Origin: Candidatus Kaiserbacteria bacterium
GTDB lineage: Bacteria > Patescibacteriota > Minisyncoccia > Phycocordibacterales > UBA2100
Direction of reading: 5' to 3'
DNA length: 38,566 bases
Assembly: GCA_016867375.1 (NCBI GenBank)
Contig: VGJQ01000009.1
Span: 1-38,566, forward strand
Part shown: piece by piece, positions 6,972-13,780 of the stretch
How the letters are laid out: every line of letters starts with the position of its first letter
How positions within the stretch are numbered: position 1 is the first letter of the stretch
Made by a program: the position numbers and the translations under genes
Notes under the pieces: model-generated
Databases searched by the model: none
What the model was told of the DNA's origin: nothing
What the model saw: the letters and a program-made list of their open reading frames with translations, nothing else

Positions 6972-7943
6972 TTATTGAATCCGCAACGTCAAACCAAGGT
7001 TCGACAAGGCTCTCTTAATGTCCTGGAGGCCCTTCTGACCCATACCCTCGATCGCGAGGAGATCGTCTTCGCGCTTGCGGACGAGACCGCCGACAGTGCG
7101 GATTGATGCGTTGTCGAGAGCTACCTCGACGCGCTGCGGGAGATTGAGCTCGGTGATGCGGGTCTTGAGGATTTCGGCATCCATCGGGACGGACTTATCT
7201 TCCTGCTTCGCAGGCTTTTCCACGGGGGCGGCAGGCACCTCAATAACCTCCTCTTCTTTGAAGCCGATGATCGATTTGAGCTGGTGGATCATCGTCTCGA
7301 TCGAAGTCTCAAGTGCATCGCGCGGGCTGATGGTGCCATCGGTCTCGATGATCATGCGGAGGCGGTTGAAATCGGTGCGATCGCCGACGCGCATGTTTTC
7401 CACCTCATAATTCACGCGGCGGATCGGGCTGAAGATCGCATCAAGGGCGATAGTGCCGATGTCGACGCGCTCTTTCTGGTGGATCTCCTTCGGGATGTAG
7501 CCCAAGCCACGCTCGGCGCGGATCTCGATCTCCAGATCAGCCTTGGAGGTGATCGTGGCGATGTGGGTCTCGGGATTGAGCACTTCGACCTGGCCGGGGA
7601 GCTTAAGATCGGCTGCGGTGACCTCCTTCGGACCCTTCACTGAAAGGTGGATCGTCTGGGGCTCATCGGTGAGGAGGCGGAAACGGATCTTGCGGAGGTT
7701 GAGGAGGATCGTGACGACATCTTCCTTCACACCCTCTAGGGTCGAGAATTCATGCGGGACACCCGGTATCTTGACGTGCGTGACGGCAGCGCCCGGAAGC
7801 GAAGAAAGCACGATACGGCGGAGGCTATTGCCGAGCGTAAAACCATAGCCCGGGTACAGGCCGTCGATCTCGTAGACGCCGCTGCGCTCAGTCTCCTGTA
7901 CGATGCGGGGCTTGCTGGGGAGTGCGATATGATAGTCGGACAT
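6972..7943 (-). CDS. rpoA: DNA-directed RNA polymerase subunit alpha
   Basis: 323 residues. The N-terminal assembly domain (about 1-230) has PGYGFTLGNSLRRIVLSSLPG and RGLGYIPKE. An acidic/lysine linker follows (EVPAAPVEKPAKQEDKS). The C-terminal domain (about 255-323) shows VEVALDNASIRTVGGLVRK and IEGMGQKGLQDIKRALSNLG, the helix-hairpin-helix that contacts UP elements and regulators. It sits in the standard position between rpsD and rplQ. It has its own predicted promoter in the rpsD-rpoA gap, the only junction in this operon without a repeat-derived spacer. Confidence 0.98.
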   Translation of the reverse strand: MSDYHIALPSKPRIVQETERSGVYEIDGLYPGYGFTLGNSLRRIVLSSLPGAAVTHVKIPGVPHEFSTLEGVKEDVVTILLNLRKIRFRLLTDEPQTIHLSVKGPKEVTAADLKLPGQVEVLNPETHIATITSKADLEIEIRAERGLGYIPKEIHQKERVDIGTIALDAIFSPIRRVNYEVENMRVGDRTDFNRLRMIIETDGTISPRDALETSIETMIHQLKSIIGFKEEEVIEVPAAPVEKPAKQEDKSVPMDAEILKTRITELNLPQRVEVALDNASIRTVGGLVRKREDDLLAIEGMGQKGLQDIKRALSNLGLTLRIQ

Positions 7944-8022
7944 AATATCAAGTGGGCTGTTACGTTAAATAAATTAAATAAACGATAGCGTGATAATAAA
8001 TATATACACCAAAATTGGTCCT

Positions 8023-8050
8023 ATTATACCCTGTCGGAAACGAAAATCAA
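8023..8050 (-). promoter_or_regulatory. Internal promoter ahead of rpoA
   Basis: On the minus strand TTGATT (8050-8045), 16 bp, TATAAT (8028-8023). It lies about 80 bp upstream of the rpoA ATG in a gap free of the r-protein spacer repeat. Confidence 0.6.
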
Positions 8051-8089
8051 GCTGCTAGCGTGCATAACGAGGATAGGATCAGCGAACCG

Positions 8090-8710
8090 CTACCTGCTGT
8101 AGAACTCGAATACCGTCGCGTAATCGAGGCCGATTTCCGCCGGATTGTATGACGGCTCGCCCTTGATTTCGGCACGCAGATTGGAAAGGTCGACCTCAAG
8201 CCATTGCGGGATGGCACGGCGCATCTCTTCGGTGTCTTCGGTGAGGCCGGCAAAGAGCGGGCTCGTGCGGCTGCCTTCGCGGACAGCAAGGATGTCAGCG
8301 GTACGGATGCGGTGCGAGGGGATGGTGACGCGGACGCCACCCACGGTGATGTGCCCGTGGCTCACGACCTGGCGCGCAGCGCGGCGCGTAGAGGCGAGTC
8401 CGGCGCGATAGACTGCGCTGTCGAGGCGGGATTCGAGTGCCTGATGAAGTGCCTTGGACGGGTCTGCCTGCTCGAATGCCTTCTCTGCATAATTTGACAG
8501 CTGGCGCTCGGAGAGTCCATAGGTGTAGCGTACGCGCTGCTTTTCCAAAAGCTGCTTGCCGTAATCCGATCCGCCGCCGCGTCCGCCGCGAGTCTTTTTG
8601 CTGGCCTTGGAGCGCGCTTCGGAGAGCGCAAATTTCTGAGTCTGGGTTTTCTCGAAGACGGCCGGACCGAGGCGCTTGGCGACTTTGTACTTTGATTTTA
8701 CTTGCAGCAT
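8090..8710 (-). CDS. rpsD: 30S ribosomal protein S4
   Basis: 206 residues, normal length. It has YGKQLLEKQRVRYTYGLSERQL and a central S4 RNA-binding domain with LESRLDSAVYRAGLASTRRAARQVVSHGHITVGGVRV. The N-terminal zinc-binding cysteines seen in some bacteria are absent. Primary 16S rRNA binder and, in many bacteria, translational repressor of the alpha operon. It lies between rpsK and rpoA as usual. The ATG follows the spacer-derived CACTATCCCT. Confidence 0.98.
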   Translation of the reverse strand: MLQVKSKYKVAKRLGPAVFEKTQTQKFALSEARSKASKKTRGGRGGGSDYGKQLLEKQRVRYTYGLSERQLSNYAEKAFEQADPSKALHQALESRLDSAVYRAGLASTRRAARQVVSHGHITVGGVRVTIPSHRIRTADILAVREGSRTSPLFAGLTEDTEEMRRAIPQWLEVDLSNLRAEIKGEPSYNPAEIGLDYATVFEFYSR

Positions 8711-8844
8711 AGGGATAGTGATTAGCCACTAGTGGCTAGTAATTAGAGTTAGCAATACATTGATGCAATCTGTTATTTTCGTTTGAGTGCAGTAAATCAT
8801 AGTATTTTTGGATTTTCCAGTGGCTATTCCCTAGTGGCTAATGC
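8711..8844. repeat. r-protein spacer element, copy between rpsK and rpsD
   Basis: Left: AGTGATTAGCCACTAGTGGC then TAGTAATTAG. Middle: TTTGAGTGCAGTAAATCATA followed by GTATTTTTGGATTTTCCAGT. Right: GGCTATTCCCTAGTGGCTAA, touching the rpsK stop. The middle and right are almost identical to the copies at 9812 and 10059. Confidence 0.88.
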
Positions 8845-9279
8845 CTATACACGGCGAGCTTTGCGCTTGCGCGGGCCATTATGGGGTACGGGCGTATCAT
8901 CTGCAATGCGGGAGACCTCGATGCCTTTTCCGGCAAACGCGCGCAGTGCCGATTCACGACCAGAGCCGACTCCGCGGATGACCACGTCGACTTCCTTGAT
9001 GCCGATGATGTTGGCCTTGTCGCCGACGATCTCACCGACCTTGGCGGCGGCAAACGGAGTACCCTTCTTGGCACCGGAGAATCCGAGGCTGCCCGAAGAA
9101 GACCATGCGACGGTATTGCCCGCCTTGTCGGCAAGAAGAACTTTTGTGTTGTTGAAGGTCGCCTCGATATGAAGCGTGCCCGCGACGATATTCTTCTTGG
9201 CGACACGCGCCAAAGAGCGCGACTTGAGTCCCGCATCGACGCCACCTCCCGATTTTCGAATGATTCGTTTCTTACCCAT
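8845..9279 (-). CDS. rpsK: 30S ribosomal protein S11
   Basis: 144 residues. A basic N-terminal extension of about 25 residues precedes the core: AGTLHIEATFNNTKVLLADKAGN, SSSGSLGFSGAKKGTPFAA, VDVVIRGVGSGRESALRA and the C-terminal VSRIADDTPVPHNGPRKRKARRV typical of S11. It forms the platform of the 30S subunit. Standard place between rpsM and rpsD. Confidence 0.98.
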   Translation of the reverse strand: MGKKRIIRKSGGGVDAGLKSRSLARVAKKNIVAGTLHIEATFNNTKVLLADKAGNTVAWSSSGSLGFSGAKKGTPFAAAKVGEIVGDKANIIGIKEVDVVIRGVGSGRESALRAFAGKGIEVSRIADDTPVPHNGPRKRKARRV

Positions 9280-9427
9280 GGTTTTGAATAGTGATTAGCG
9301 ACTAGCCACTAGTGAGTACTAGTGGGCGAGACTTCTACAATGGTGAATGTTTTTTCTGTAAAGATGTTCATAATTGAAAGATTAATTGAGTGCTCCTAGT
9401 GGCTAACCCCCTAGTCGCTAGTGGCTG
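9280..9427. repeat. r-protein spacer element, diverged copy between rpsM and rpsK
   Basis: The left end has TAGTGATTAGCGACTAGCCA then CTAGTGAGTACTAGTGG. The right end has TCCTAGTGGCTAACC and CTAGTCGCTAGTGGCTG at the rpsM stop. The middle (ATTGAGTGCTCC) is only faintly like the others. Confidence 0.75.
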
Positions 9428-9811
9428 CTATGTTTTCTCCAGCTTGCGACGGCCGGATGTCATGGTCTTGCGGACATTGCCACGGACAGTGCGTGAGTTG
9501 GTCTTGGTGCGCTGACCGCGGACAGGAAGATGGCGTGTGTGACGGACTCCGCGATGCGCTTTGATGTCGCGCAAGCGGCGGATATTGGCGGAAATTTCGC
9601 GCTTGAGCTCGCCCTCGACAGGACGCTTCTCAATCGCCTCGCGAAGCGCACTCTCTTGGGTAGGGGTCAGATCTTTTGGCTTGGTGCCCGGATCGATGCC
9701 GAGGGCGAGAAGGGTCGACTGCGCAAGCGGGCGACCGACACCATAGATGGTCGTGAGACCAATCTCAAGGCGCTTGTTATCTGGGACAGTGATTCCGGAG
9801 ATTCGCAACAT
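9428..9811 (-). CDS. rpsM: 30S ribosomal protein S13
   Basis: 127 residues, full length. Signature LRISGITVPDNKRLEIGLTT and YGVGRPLAQSTLLALGID. The C-terminal basic tail contains GVRHTRHLPVRGQRTKTNSR, which contacts tRNA and the B1 bridge. It lies between rpmJ and rpsK as in most bacteria. The start is preceded by spacer-derived CACTATCCCT. Confidence 0.98.
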   Translation of the reverse strand: MLRISGITVPDNKRLEIGLTTIYGVGRPLAQSTLLALGIDPGTKPKDLTPTQESALREAIEKRPVEGELKREISANIRRLRDIKAHRGVRHTRHLPVRGQRTKTNSRTVRGNVRKTMTSGRRKLEKT

Positions 9812-9944
9812 AGGGATAGTGATTAGCCACTAGTGGCTAGTGATCAGGCTTAGAGATGTATATGCGTTATTCGTTTTAATTTTTATGCAGTAAATCATAG
9901 TATTTTTGGATTTTCCAGTGGCTATTCCCTAGTGGCTAGGCCCC
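9812..9944. repeat. r-protein spacer element, copy between rpmJ and rpsM
   Basis: Left: GGGATAGTGATTAGCCACTA then GTGGCTAGTGAT. Middle: ATGCGTTATTCGTTTTAATT and GCAGTAAATCATAGTATTTT. Right: CCAGTGGCTATTCCCTAGTG then GCTAGGCCCC, directly before the rpmJ stop. Nearly identical along its length to the copy at 10059-10190. Confidence 0.9.
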
Positions 9945-10058
9945 TTATCCCTGACGCTGCTTATGGCGGGGATTAGAGCAAATAACCCACAAGCGTCCGC
10001 GACGGCGGACATTGCGGCAGTGCATGCAGATTTTCTTGACGGATGCTTTGACTTTCAT
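9945..10058 (-). CDS. rpmJ: 50S ribosomal protein L36
   Basis: 37 residues, too short for most gene callers. It starts [20 protein letters not shown] and ends NPRHKQRQG. The zinc ligands C11, C14, C27 and H32 are all present (the C+ form), as in most L36. It sits between infA and rpsM, the conserved position. The ATG at 10058 directly follows the repeat-derived ATCACTATCCC. Confidence 0.97.
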   Translation of the reverse strand: MKVKASVKKICMHCRNVRRRGRLWVICSNPRHKQRQG

Positions 10059-10190
10059 GGGATAGTGATTAGCCACTAGTGACTAGTGATTAGGTTTAGA
10101 GATGTATATGCGTTATTCGTTTTAATTTTTTTGCAGTAAATCATAGTATTTTTAGATTTTCCAGTGGCTATTCCCTAGTGGCTAGGCCCC
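10059..10190. repeat. r-protein spacer element, copy between infA and rpmJ
   Basis: Same parts in the same order as 9812-9944 with only a handful of differences (for example TTTTTTGCAG for TTTTTATGCAG), so one is a recent copy or conversion of the other. The right end GCTAGGCCCC abuts the infA stop. Confidence 0.9.
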
Positions 10191-10397
10191 TTAGCTTCGT
10201 CGGACGATCCGCGATCTCCCGCCATATGGGTCAAGTTGGACCTGGACCCGATCACCCACGAGCACCTTGATGCGATGCAGACGCATTTTGCCGGCAAGGT
10301 ACGCGAGCGTCACCTCCCCAGATGCAAGCTGCACCCGAAAAAGTGTGTTTGGAAGCGCCTCTTCGACGACCCCTTCTACTACCTCTGGTTCAGCCAT
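10191..10397 (-). CDS. infA: Translation initiation factor IF-1
   Basis: 68 residues, single OB fold. VEGVVEEALPNTLFRVQLASG and LAGKMRLHRIKVLVGDRVQV match IF-1, with the C-terminal LDPYGGRSRIVRRS. It binds the ribosomal A site during initiation. First gene of the minus-strand r-protein operon, with a good promoter just upstream; secY, adk and map, which often precede it, are not here. Confidence 0.97.
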   Translation of the reverse strand: MAEPEVVEGVVEEALPNTLFRVQLASGEVTLAYLAGKMRLHRIKVLVGDRVQVQLDPYGGRSRIVRRS

Positions 10398-10410
10398 ATC
10401 TGCGTGAAAG

Positions 10411-10438
10411 ATGATAGCAAAGCATAGCGGTATGTCAA
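10411..10438 (-). promoter_or_regulatory. Promoter of the infA-rpsI operon
   Basis: On the minus strand TTGACA (10438-10433), 16 bp, TATCAT (10416-10411). The infA ATG lies 13 nt past the -10, so the 5' leader would be only a few nucleotides. Confidence 0.7.
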
Positions 10439-10442
10439 GGAC

Positions 10443-11978
10443 TTATCGGCTCGTTTCGGCTGACGGGTCTATGATACGGACCTGGATGTCTTGACGATCC
10501 TTTGGAAATGTTTTCTTCCAGAATGGCTCGACACGAGCAACGGCCGATTCTATACCGGGAAATGTCGCTACAATGCTCTGGAATGAGGTCTGATCGCGCC
10601 CAATCAGGGCCTCAAGGAGGGCTTCGGTATCGACATCCCATACCAAGGTGGCTGTGCCGCCGAGAGTAAAGTGGAAGGGCTGGTTTGCGGCCGTGCTCGA
10701 CGCATAATCGGAAGAAAGAGCGGTATACCCTTCTCCGCCGACGATCTTGAGGTCGGCGTTTTCGGTGTCGGCGGCGACACTCGAGCCGATCATCTGTGCC
10801 AAGACCTGTGCCGGTAGGCTGGGGGCGATGATACGGATGCGCTGATGGATGCCGACACCATTTGCCTCGTTGGTATCAGGGAGATCTTGGTATGCTATCT
10901 GCATCAAGCTCGGGAATATCATGCTCCCCTCACCACCCATCTCTCGAAGCTTCTCAAGAGCCGTCTGCTGTAAGCGTTCGCGCATGGTGGCGATGGCCGT
11001 AGCGCGAGCGCCTGGATCGGTGGAGACGCGATCCCCAGCGAATCCTCCGGTGATGGGGCCGGTCGAGTCGGCATATACCCCCTTGTACATAGGGGCATTG
11101 GTCTTCAGGCCTGGTACGGTAAAGCGTACCACAGATGAGGTATTGTACTGTTCACCAGCATTTTCGGCGATGACGGTCACCGTGACTTTGCCCAGGCTAC
11201 TACCCTTCTTGCCGGGCACGACGATGTCATTGGGCGTGCGGAAGATAAGGCCGCTGGGTGTCTCGAAGCGCGTAGTCGCCACGAGACGCACCGGCGAGGT
11301 GGAGAAGTCGTTGAAAACAGTGATGGAGGCGGAGGCCTTCGTCTCTACACGCGTCGTCCCGCCGAGCGCCGGGATGACCTCGGTGTCGTCGAGGTCGATC
11401 GTGACGAGCTTGTACGGCAAGGTGCCTGTAGCGGCAATGTCGGCAGGATACGCCACAAACGCGGTGCTCGGATCAAATACGATGGCATGCGAACGCGGGG
11501 TCACGGTGACGACAGTCGGACGCATCGCCAGTATCGCAAAAAGTCCGAGTATCAGCACGCATACTGCAGCGACGACCCAAATCCAGAGGCGACCACCCTT
11601 CGAGTGATTCTGTTTTGGTGCTCCGATACCGATGAACGGCGGAGAGGTCGGGCGTGCATCGGCGGCAGGTCGTGTGCGGCCACGGTTGGGGATGCTGATG
11701 TTGCGGATGCCACGCAGACCGACTGCTTCGTGCGCATCCTCTTCTTCCACATCCTCTGCGTCAGCGAAGGCGTTGTGTATGGGGACATCGGAATCATCCC
11801 CTTCATAATCCTGGCGATGCACCGATCGGGATGTGCGCGTAGGCGCAGAAGATTCTTCTTCGAGAGCGGTGGTGTCTTCTTCTTTCACACGCTTTGACGC
11901 TTTCCCGCGAGATGTGGCGGGATGCAGCTTGCGCGCGGATGATGGAGGGACGATGTCTTGAAAATAATCTTTTGCCAT
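10443..11978 (-). CDS. Baseplate-J-like single-pass envelope protein
   Basis: 511 residues from the ATG at 11978 (MAKDYFQDIV). An upstream in-frame extension would run through the promoter and into the preceding gene. Layout: charged, low-complexity cytoplasmic segment 1-129 with acidic runs; one membrane helix at about 131-152; then an extracytoplasmic beta-rich region. The segment around VTVTVIAENAGEQYNTSS resembles baseplate J/gp47-type domains, and similar CPR proteins carry that label. I see no tail-tube or other phage genes, so a cell-envelope function beside the FtsA/PilM-like gene is more likely than a prophage. A probable promoter lies only 8 nt from the ATG, implying a leaderless mRNA. 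Confidence 0.65.
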   Translation of the reverse strand: MAKDYFQDIVPPSSARKLHPATSRGKASKRVKEEDTTALEEESSAPTRTSRSVHRQDYEGDDSDVPIHNAFADAEDVEEEDAHEAVGLRGIRNISIPNRGRTRPAADARPTSPPFIGIGAPKQNHSKGGRLWIWVVAAVCVLILGLFAILAMRPTVVTVTPRSHAIVFDPSTAFVAYPADIAATGTLPYKLVTIDLDDTEVIPALGGTTRVETKASASITVFNDFSTSPVRLVATTRFETPSGLIFRTPNDIVVPGKKGSSLGKVTVTVIAENAGEQYNTSSVVRFTVPGLKTNAPMYKGVYADSTGPITGGFAGDRVSTDPGARATAIATMRERLQQTALEKLREMGGEGSMIFPSLMQIAYQDLPDTNEANGVGIHQRIRIIAPSLPAQVLAQMIGSSVAADTENADLKIVGGEGYTALSSDYASSTAANQPFHFTLGGTATLVWDVDTEALLEALIGRDQTSFQSIVATFPGIESAVARVEPFWKKTFPKDRQDIQVRIIDPSAETSR

Positions 11979-11986
11979 ATGTGAAA

Positions 11987-12014
11987 AGTATACCCGGTCC
12001 CTGAAGGTAATCAA
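11987..12014 (-). promoter_or_regulatory. Promoter giving a probable leaderless transcript
   Basis: TTGATT (12014-12009), 16 bp, TATACT (11992-11987) on the minus strand. The ATG at 11978 begins 8 nt after the -10, so transcription should start at or next to the start codon. Confidence 0.6.
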
Positions 12015-12051
12015 CGCACGCGCAGTGTATAAGTCGAGCGAAGCGAAGCGT

Positions 12052-13215
12052 TTAGGACTTTTCCTCAAGGTGCGCGAGCGCGCATGCAAACATGAGGCGC
12101 TGATTGATATGCACATCCTTTGGCGTTGTCACGAATGATTTGAAAGACGCGGCGTCGTGGAGAGGGATGATAGAAAAGGGACGCGTCGTCGTGGTGAATT
12201 GGGTGAAATCGATTCGAGAGAATAATTCGGAGAGCCAATGGAAAAGCAGATCATCACAAAGGAGGACGAGTACGGGGGGTACATAGCGATCGGCAACGAG
12301 CTTGACCATCGCATCGGCATAGATGCGGACAAGCTCAGGCTCGGCTTTTATCATCGCCTCAGTGATGGCGGCACACGCCGCGGAGGAACAGGTCCCCTCC
12401 AGAGACATGCGCAAAAGCGAGAGTGTCTCTTCGGGGATTCCCTTGCCGGCGATGCGCCGCACGATAGAGAGCATCCCCTCGCTGACGGTATGGTGAGCGA
12501 CGGAGAGATCGGTGTGTATGTTTGCAATAATCGACGCTTCCCGGCCGATATCGATGAGGCAGAAGTCTTTGGGGGCAGCGGGAAGCGCTTCAGTGACGGA
12601 CAGCACCGTCCGTAATTGGGATCGGAAGATGAGTGTGGCAGATGCAAATCTCTTTTGGAGCGTTTCCTCGACAATGGAGCGGATGTGCGGATCACATCCG
12701 CTTATGAGCGCATACACGGACAATGTATGTGCGCTTTTCCCGACCGGTTCGGCGGTCGCATAACCATTGAGCTCGATATGGACGACATTGGCTTCGAGCA
12801 GATTGGGAATATCGATCTCGGTGCTCTGGTCGAGAGCTTGCTTTGCAAGGTCGGCGATCATGTCTTCAGTGATAGGGGTCTCTTGGGTGAATTTTTTTGT
12901 GGAACGAATCGTCTGCGATCGGGCCCATGGCGCATTGATGACGATCAGCACGCGTGCGATCTTGGCGCTCGACTGTGTGGTGGCATGGTAGGAGTCGAGG
13001 GCTTTCTTGCATGCTTCGTCGATCTGTTCGGCAAGTGCGGCGATCGTCGCTGTGGGCGATCGTGTCTCAAGGGGAAGTTCGCTTTGGCCGACTGCGATGA
13101 TCTCGAGAGGCTGAGCCGTGTGAGGGATTGCGATTGCTACGGAGACGACGCCGCTCTCTATATCGACGACGGCGATGGGGCGCTCTCTGGAAGACGTCAA
13201 AGAAAATCCGGACAT
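12052..13215 (-). CDS. FtsA/PilM-like actin-fold ATPase
   Basis: 387 residues from the ATG at 13215 (MSGFSLTS). An ATG two codons earlier would lie only 3 nt from the -10. Actin/FtsA-type landmarks are an N-terminal phosphate-1 strand (PIAVVDIESGVVSVAIA), the central phosphate-2 strand (DFCLIDIGREASIIANI), and SEGMLSIVRRIA and YVPPVLVLLCDDLLFHWL as the adenosine motif region. Both FtsA and PilM fit this size; the adjacent single-pass extracytoplasmic protein slightly favours a PilM-like platform. There is no C-terminal amphipathic FtsA anchor. A TATACT at 13229-13224 lies 8 nt before the ATG, so the transcript may be leaderless. Confidence 0.65.
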   Translation of the reverse strand: MSGFSLTSSRERPIAVVDIESGVVSVAIAIPHTAQPLEIIAVGQSELPLETRSPTATIAALAEQIDEACKKALDSYHATTQSSAKIARVLIVINAPWARSQTIRSTKKFTQETPITEDMIADLAKQALDQSTEIDIPNLLEANVVHIELNGYATAEPVGKSAHTLSVYALISGCDPHIRSIVEETLQKRFASATLIFRSQLRTVLSVTEALPAAPKDFCLIDIGREASIIANIHTDLSVAHHTVSEGMLSIVRRIAGKGIPEETLSLLRMSLEGTCSSAACAAITEAMIKAEPELVRIYADAMVKLVADRYVPPVLVLLCDDLLFHWLSELFSRIDFTQFTTTTRPFSIIPLHDAASFKSFVTTPKDVHINQRLMFACALAHLEEKS

Positions 13216-13280
13216 GTGCATTCAGTATACCGCGTAGATACGGCGGCAAGAGCGCATCTCCACAAGGATAGTGCATGAGA

Positions 13281-13508
13281 GCGGGACAGTGTGTATGTTG
13301 TTGCGAAACGCGCCCGCCTTTTGCTTTGCAATCAATAAGGGCTCGTCCACAAATAATGTACCCATTATTTGTGGACTACACTTATGGGCCCGTTCATTTG
13401 GTGTTGAAATTATTTATGGACGGGCCCTAACGCGCTGGACTTGGGGTAATCAAGAATGCGGGATTTCGCTGTGCTCGGACAGTCGCAACCACATACACAC
13501 TGTCCCGC
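13281..13508. mobile_element. MITE-like element with 26-bp terminal inverted repeats
   Basis: The left end 13281-13306 (GCGGGACAGTGTGTATGT...) and the right end 13483-13508 are reverse complements with one mismatch in 26. The 228-bp interior has no credible gene but contains two further hairpins (13345-13376 and 13386-13427). No target-site duplication was obvious. The surrounding gap 13216-13780 has no gene: it holds this element, a palindrome at 13555, an inverted repeat at 13619 and the copied alaS end at 13686. Confidence 0.6.
13345..13427. repeat. Two hairpins built from GGGCYCGTYCAYAAATAA boxes
   Basis: The first hairpin is perfect: GTCCACAAATAATG (13345-13358), loop TACC, and its complement to 13376. 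The second pairs GGGCCCGTTCAT (13386-13397) with ATGGACGGGCCC (13416-13427). All arms are versions of one box, also seen at 3121 and, inverted, near 23678. There are no T-tracts, so these are not terminators. Confidence 0.75.
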
Positions 13509-13554
13509 CCAACCTTGCTCATATCATCTCCAAAATATATTTTCCGGACAAAGC

Positions 13555-13592
13555 ACTTGTTTATAATTCGCGGCCGCGAATCATAAACAAGT
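13555..13592. repeat. 38-bp near-perfect palindrome
   Basis: ACTTGTTTATAATTCGCGG followed by its reverse complement with one mismatched pair, centred on a NotI-like GCGGCCGC. It is not followed by a T-tract. Confidence 0.8.
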
Positions 13593-13618
13593 ACTATAAA
13601 AACAGGAACGGGTTTGGG

Positions 13619-13675
13619 GCTGGAAAGTCTGACTCTCCACGCTTTCTCTTTCCTTGGAGAGTCAGACTTTCCAGC
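13619..13675. repeat. AGTCNGACT-family inverted pair
   Basis: The 21-nt arm 13619-13639 (core AAGTCTGACTC) and its exact reverse complement 13655-13675 surround a 15-nt pyrimidine-rich spacer. Each arm is itself nearly palindromic about AGTCNGACT. It has the same architecture as the element inside mnmA (25724). Confidence 0.8.
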
Positions 13676-13685
13676 ACCTTTTCGT

Positions 13686-13759
13686 TATAGTATACTTTTT
13701 TACACCAATACTCCCTTGATACGACGAATACCGGATGCTATGGCTTCTTCTTTTTGGAT
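13686..13759. repeat. Duplicated 3' end of alaS (distal copy)
   Basis: 74 bp matching 14282-14355 with four differences. On the minus strand it still reads as the last 19 codons and stop of alaS (IQKEEAIASGIRRIKGVLV). Two differences are synonymous and the other two lie in one codon, changing Val to Ile. With the copy in alaS itself it brackets the hicBA cassette as direct repeats. Confidence 0.9.
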
Positions 13760-13780
13760 ATTGCAGCATCTTTGGGTGCG

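Noticed and set aside
5897-10190. Spaced repeats resembling a CRISPR array
   Set aside because: The repeats lie one per gene junction with r-protein genes between them, are imperfect and self-complementary, and there are no unique short spacers or cas genes.
10443-13215. Prophage or contractile injection system based on the baseplate-J-like protein
   Set aside because: No sheath, tube, spike, portal or terminase genes in the window; the protein is membrane anchored and typical of CPR chromosomes.
13271-13690. A 139-codon plus-strand frame
   Set aside because: It runs through the MITE-like element, three palindromes and an inverted repeat, has no ribosome-binding site and no recognisable protein pattern.
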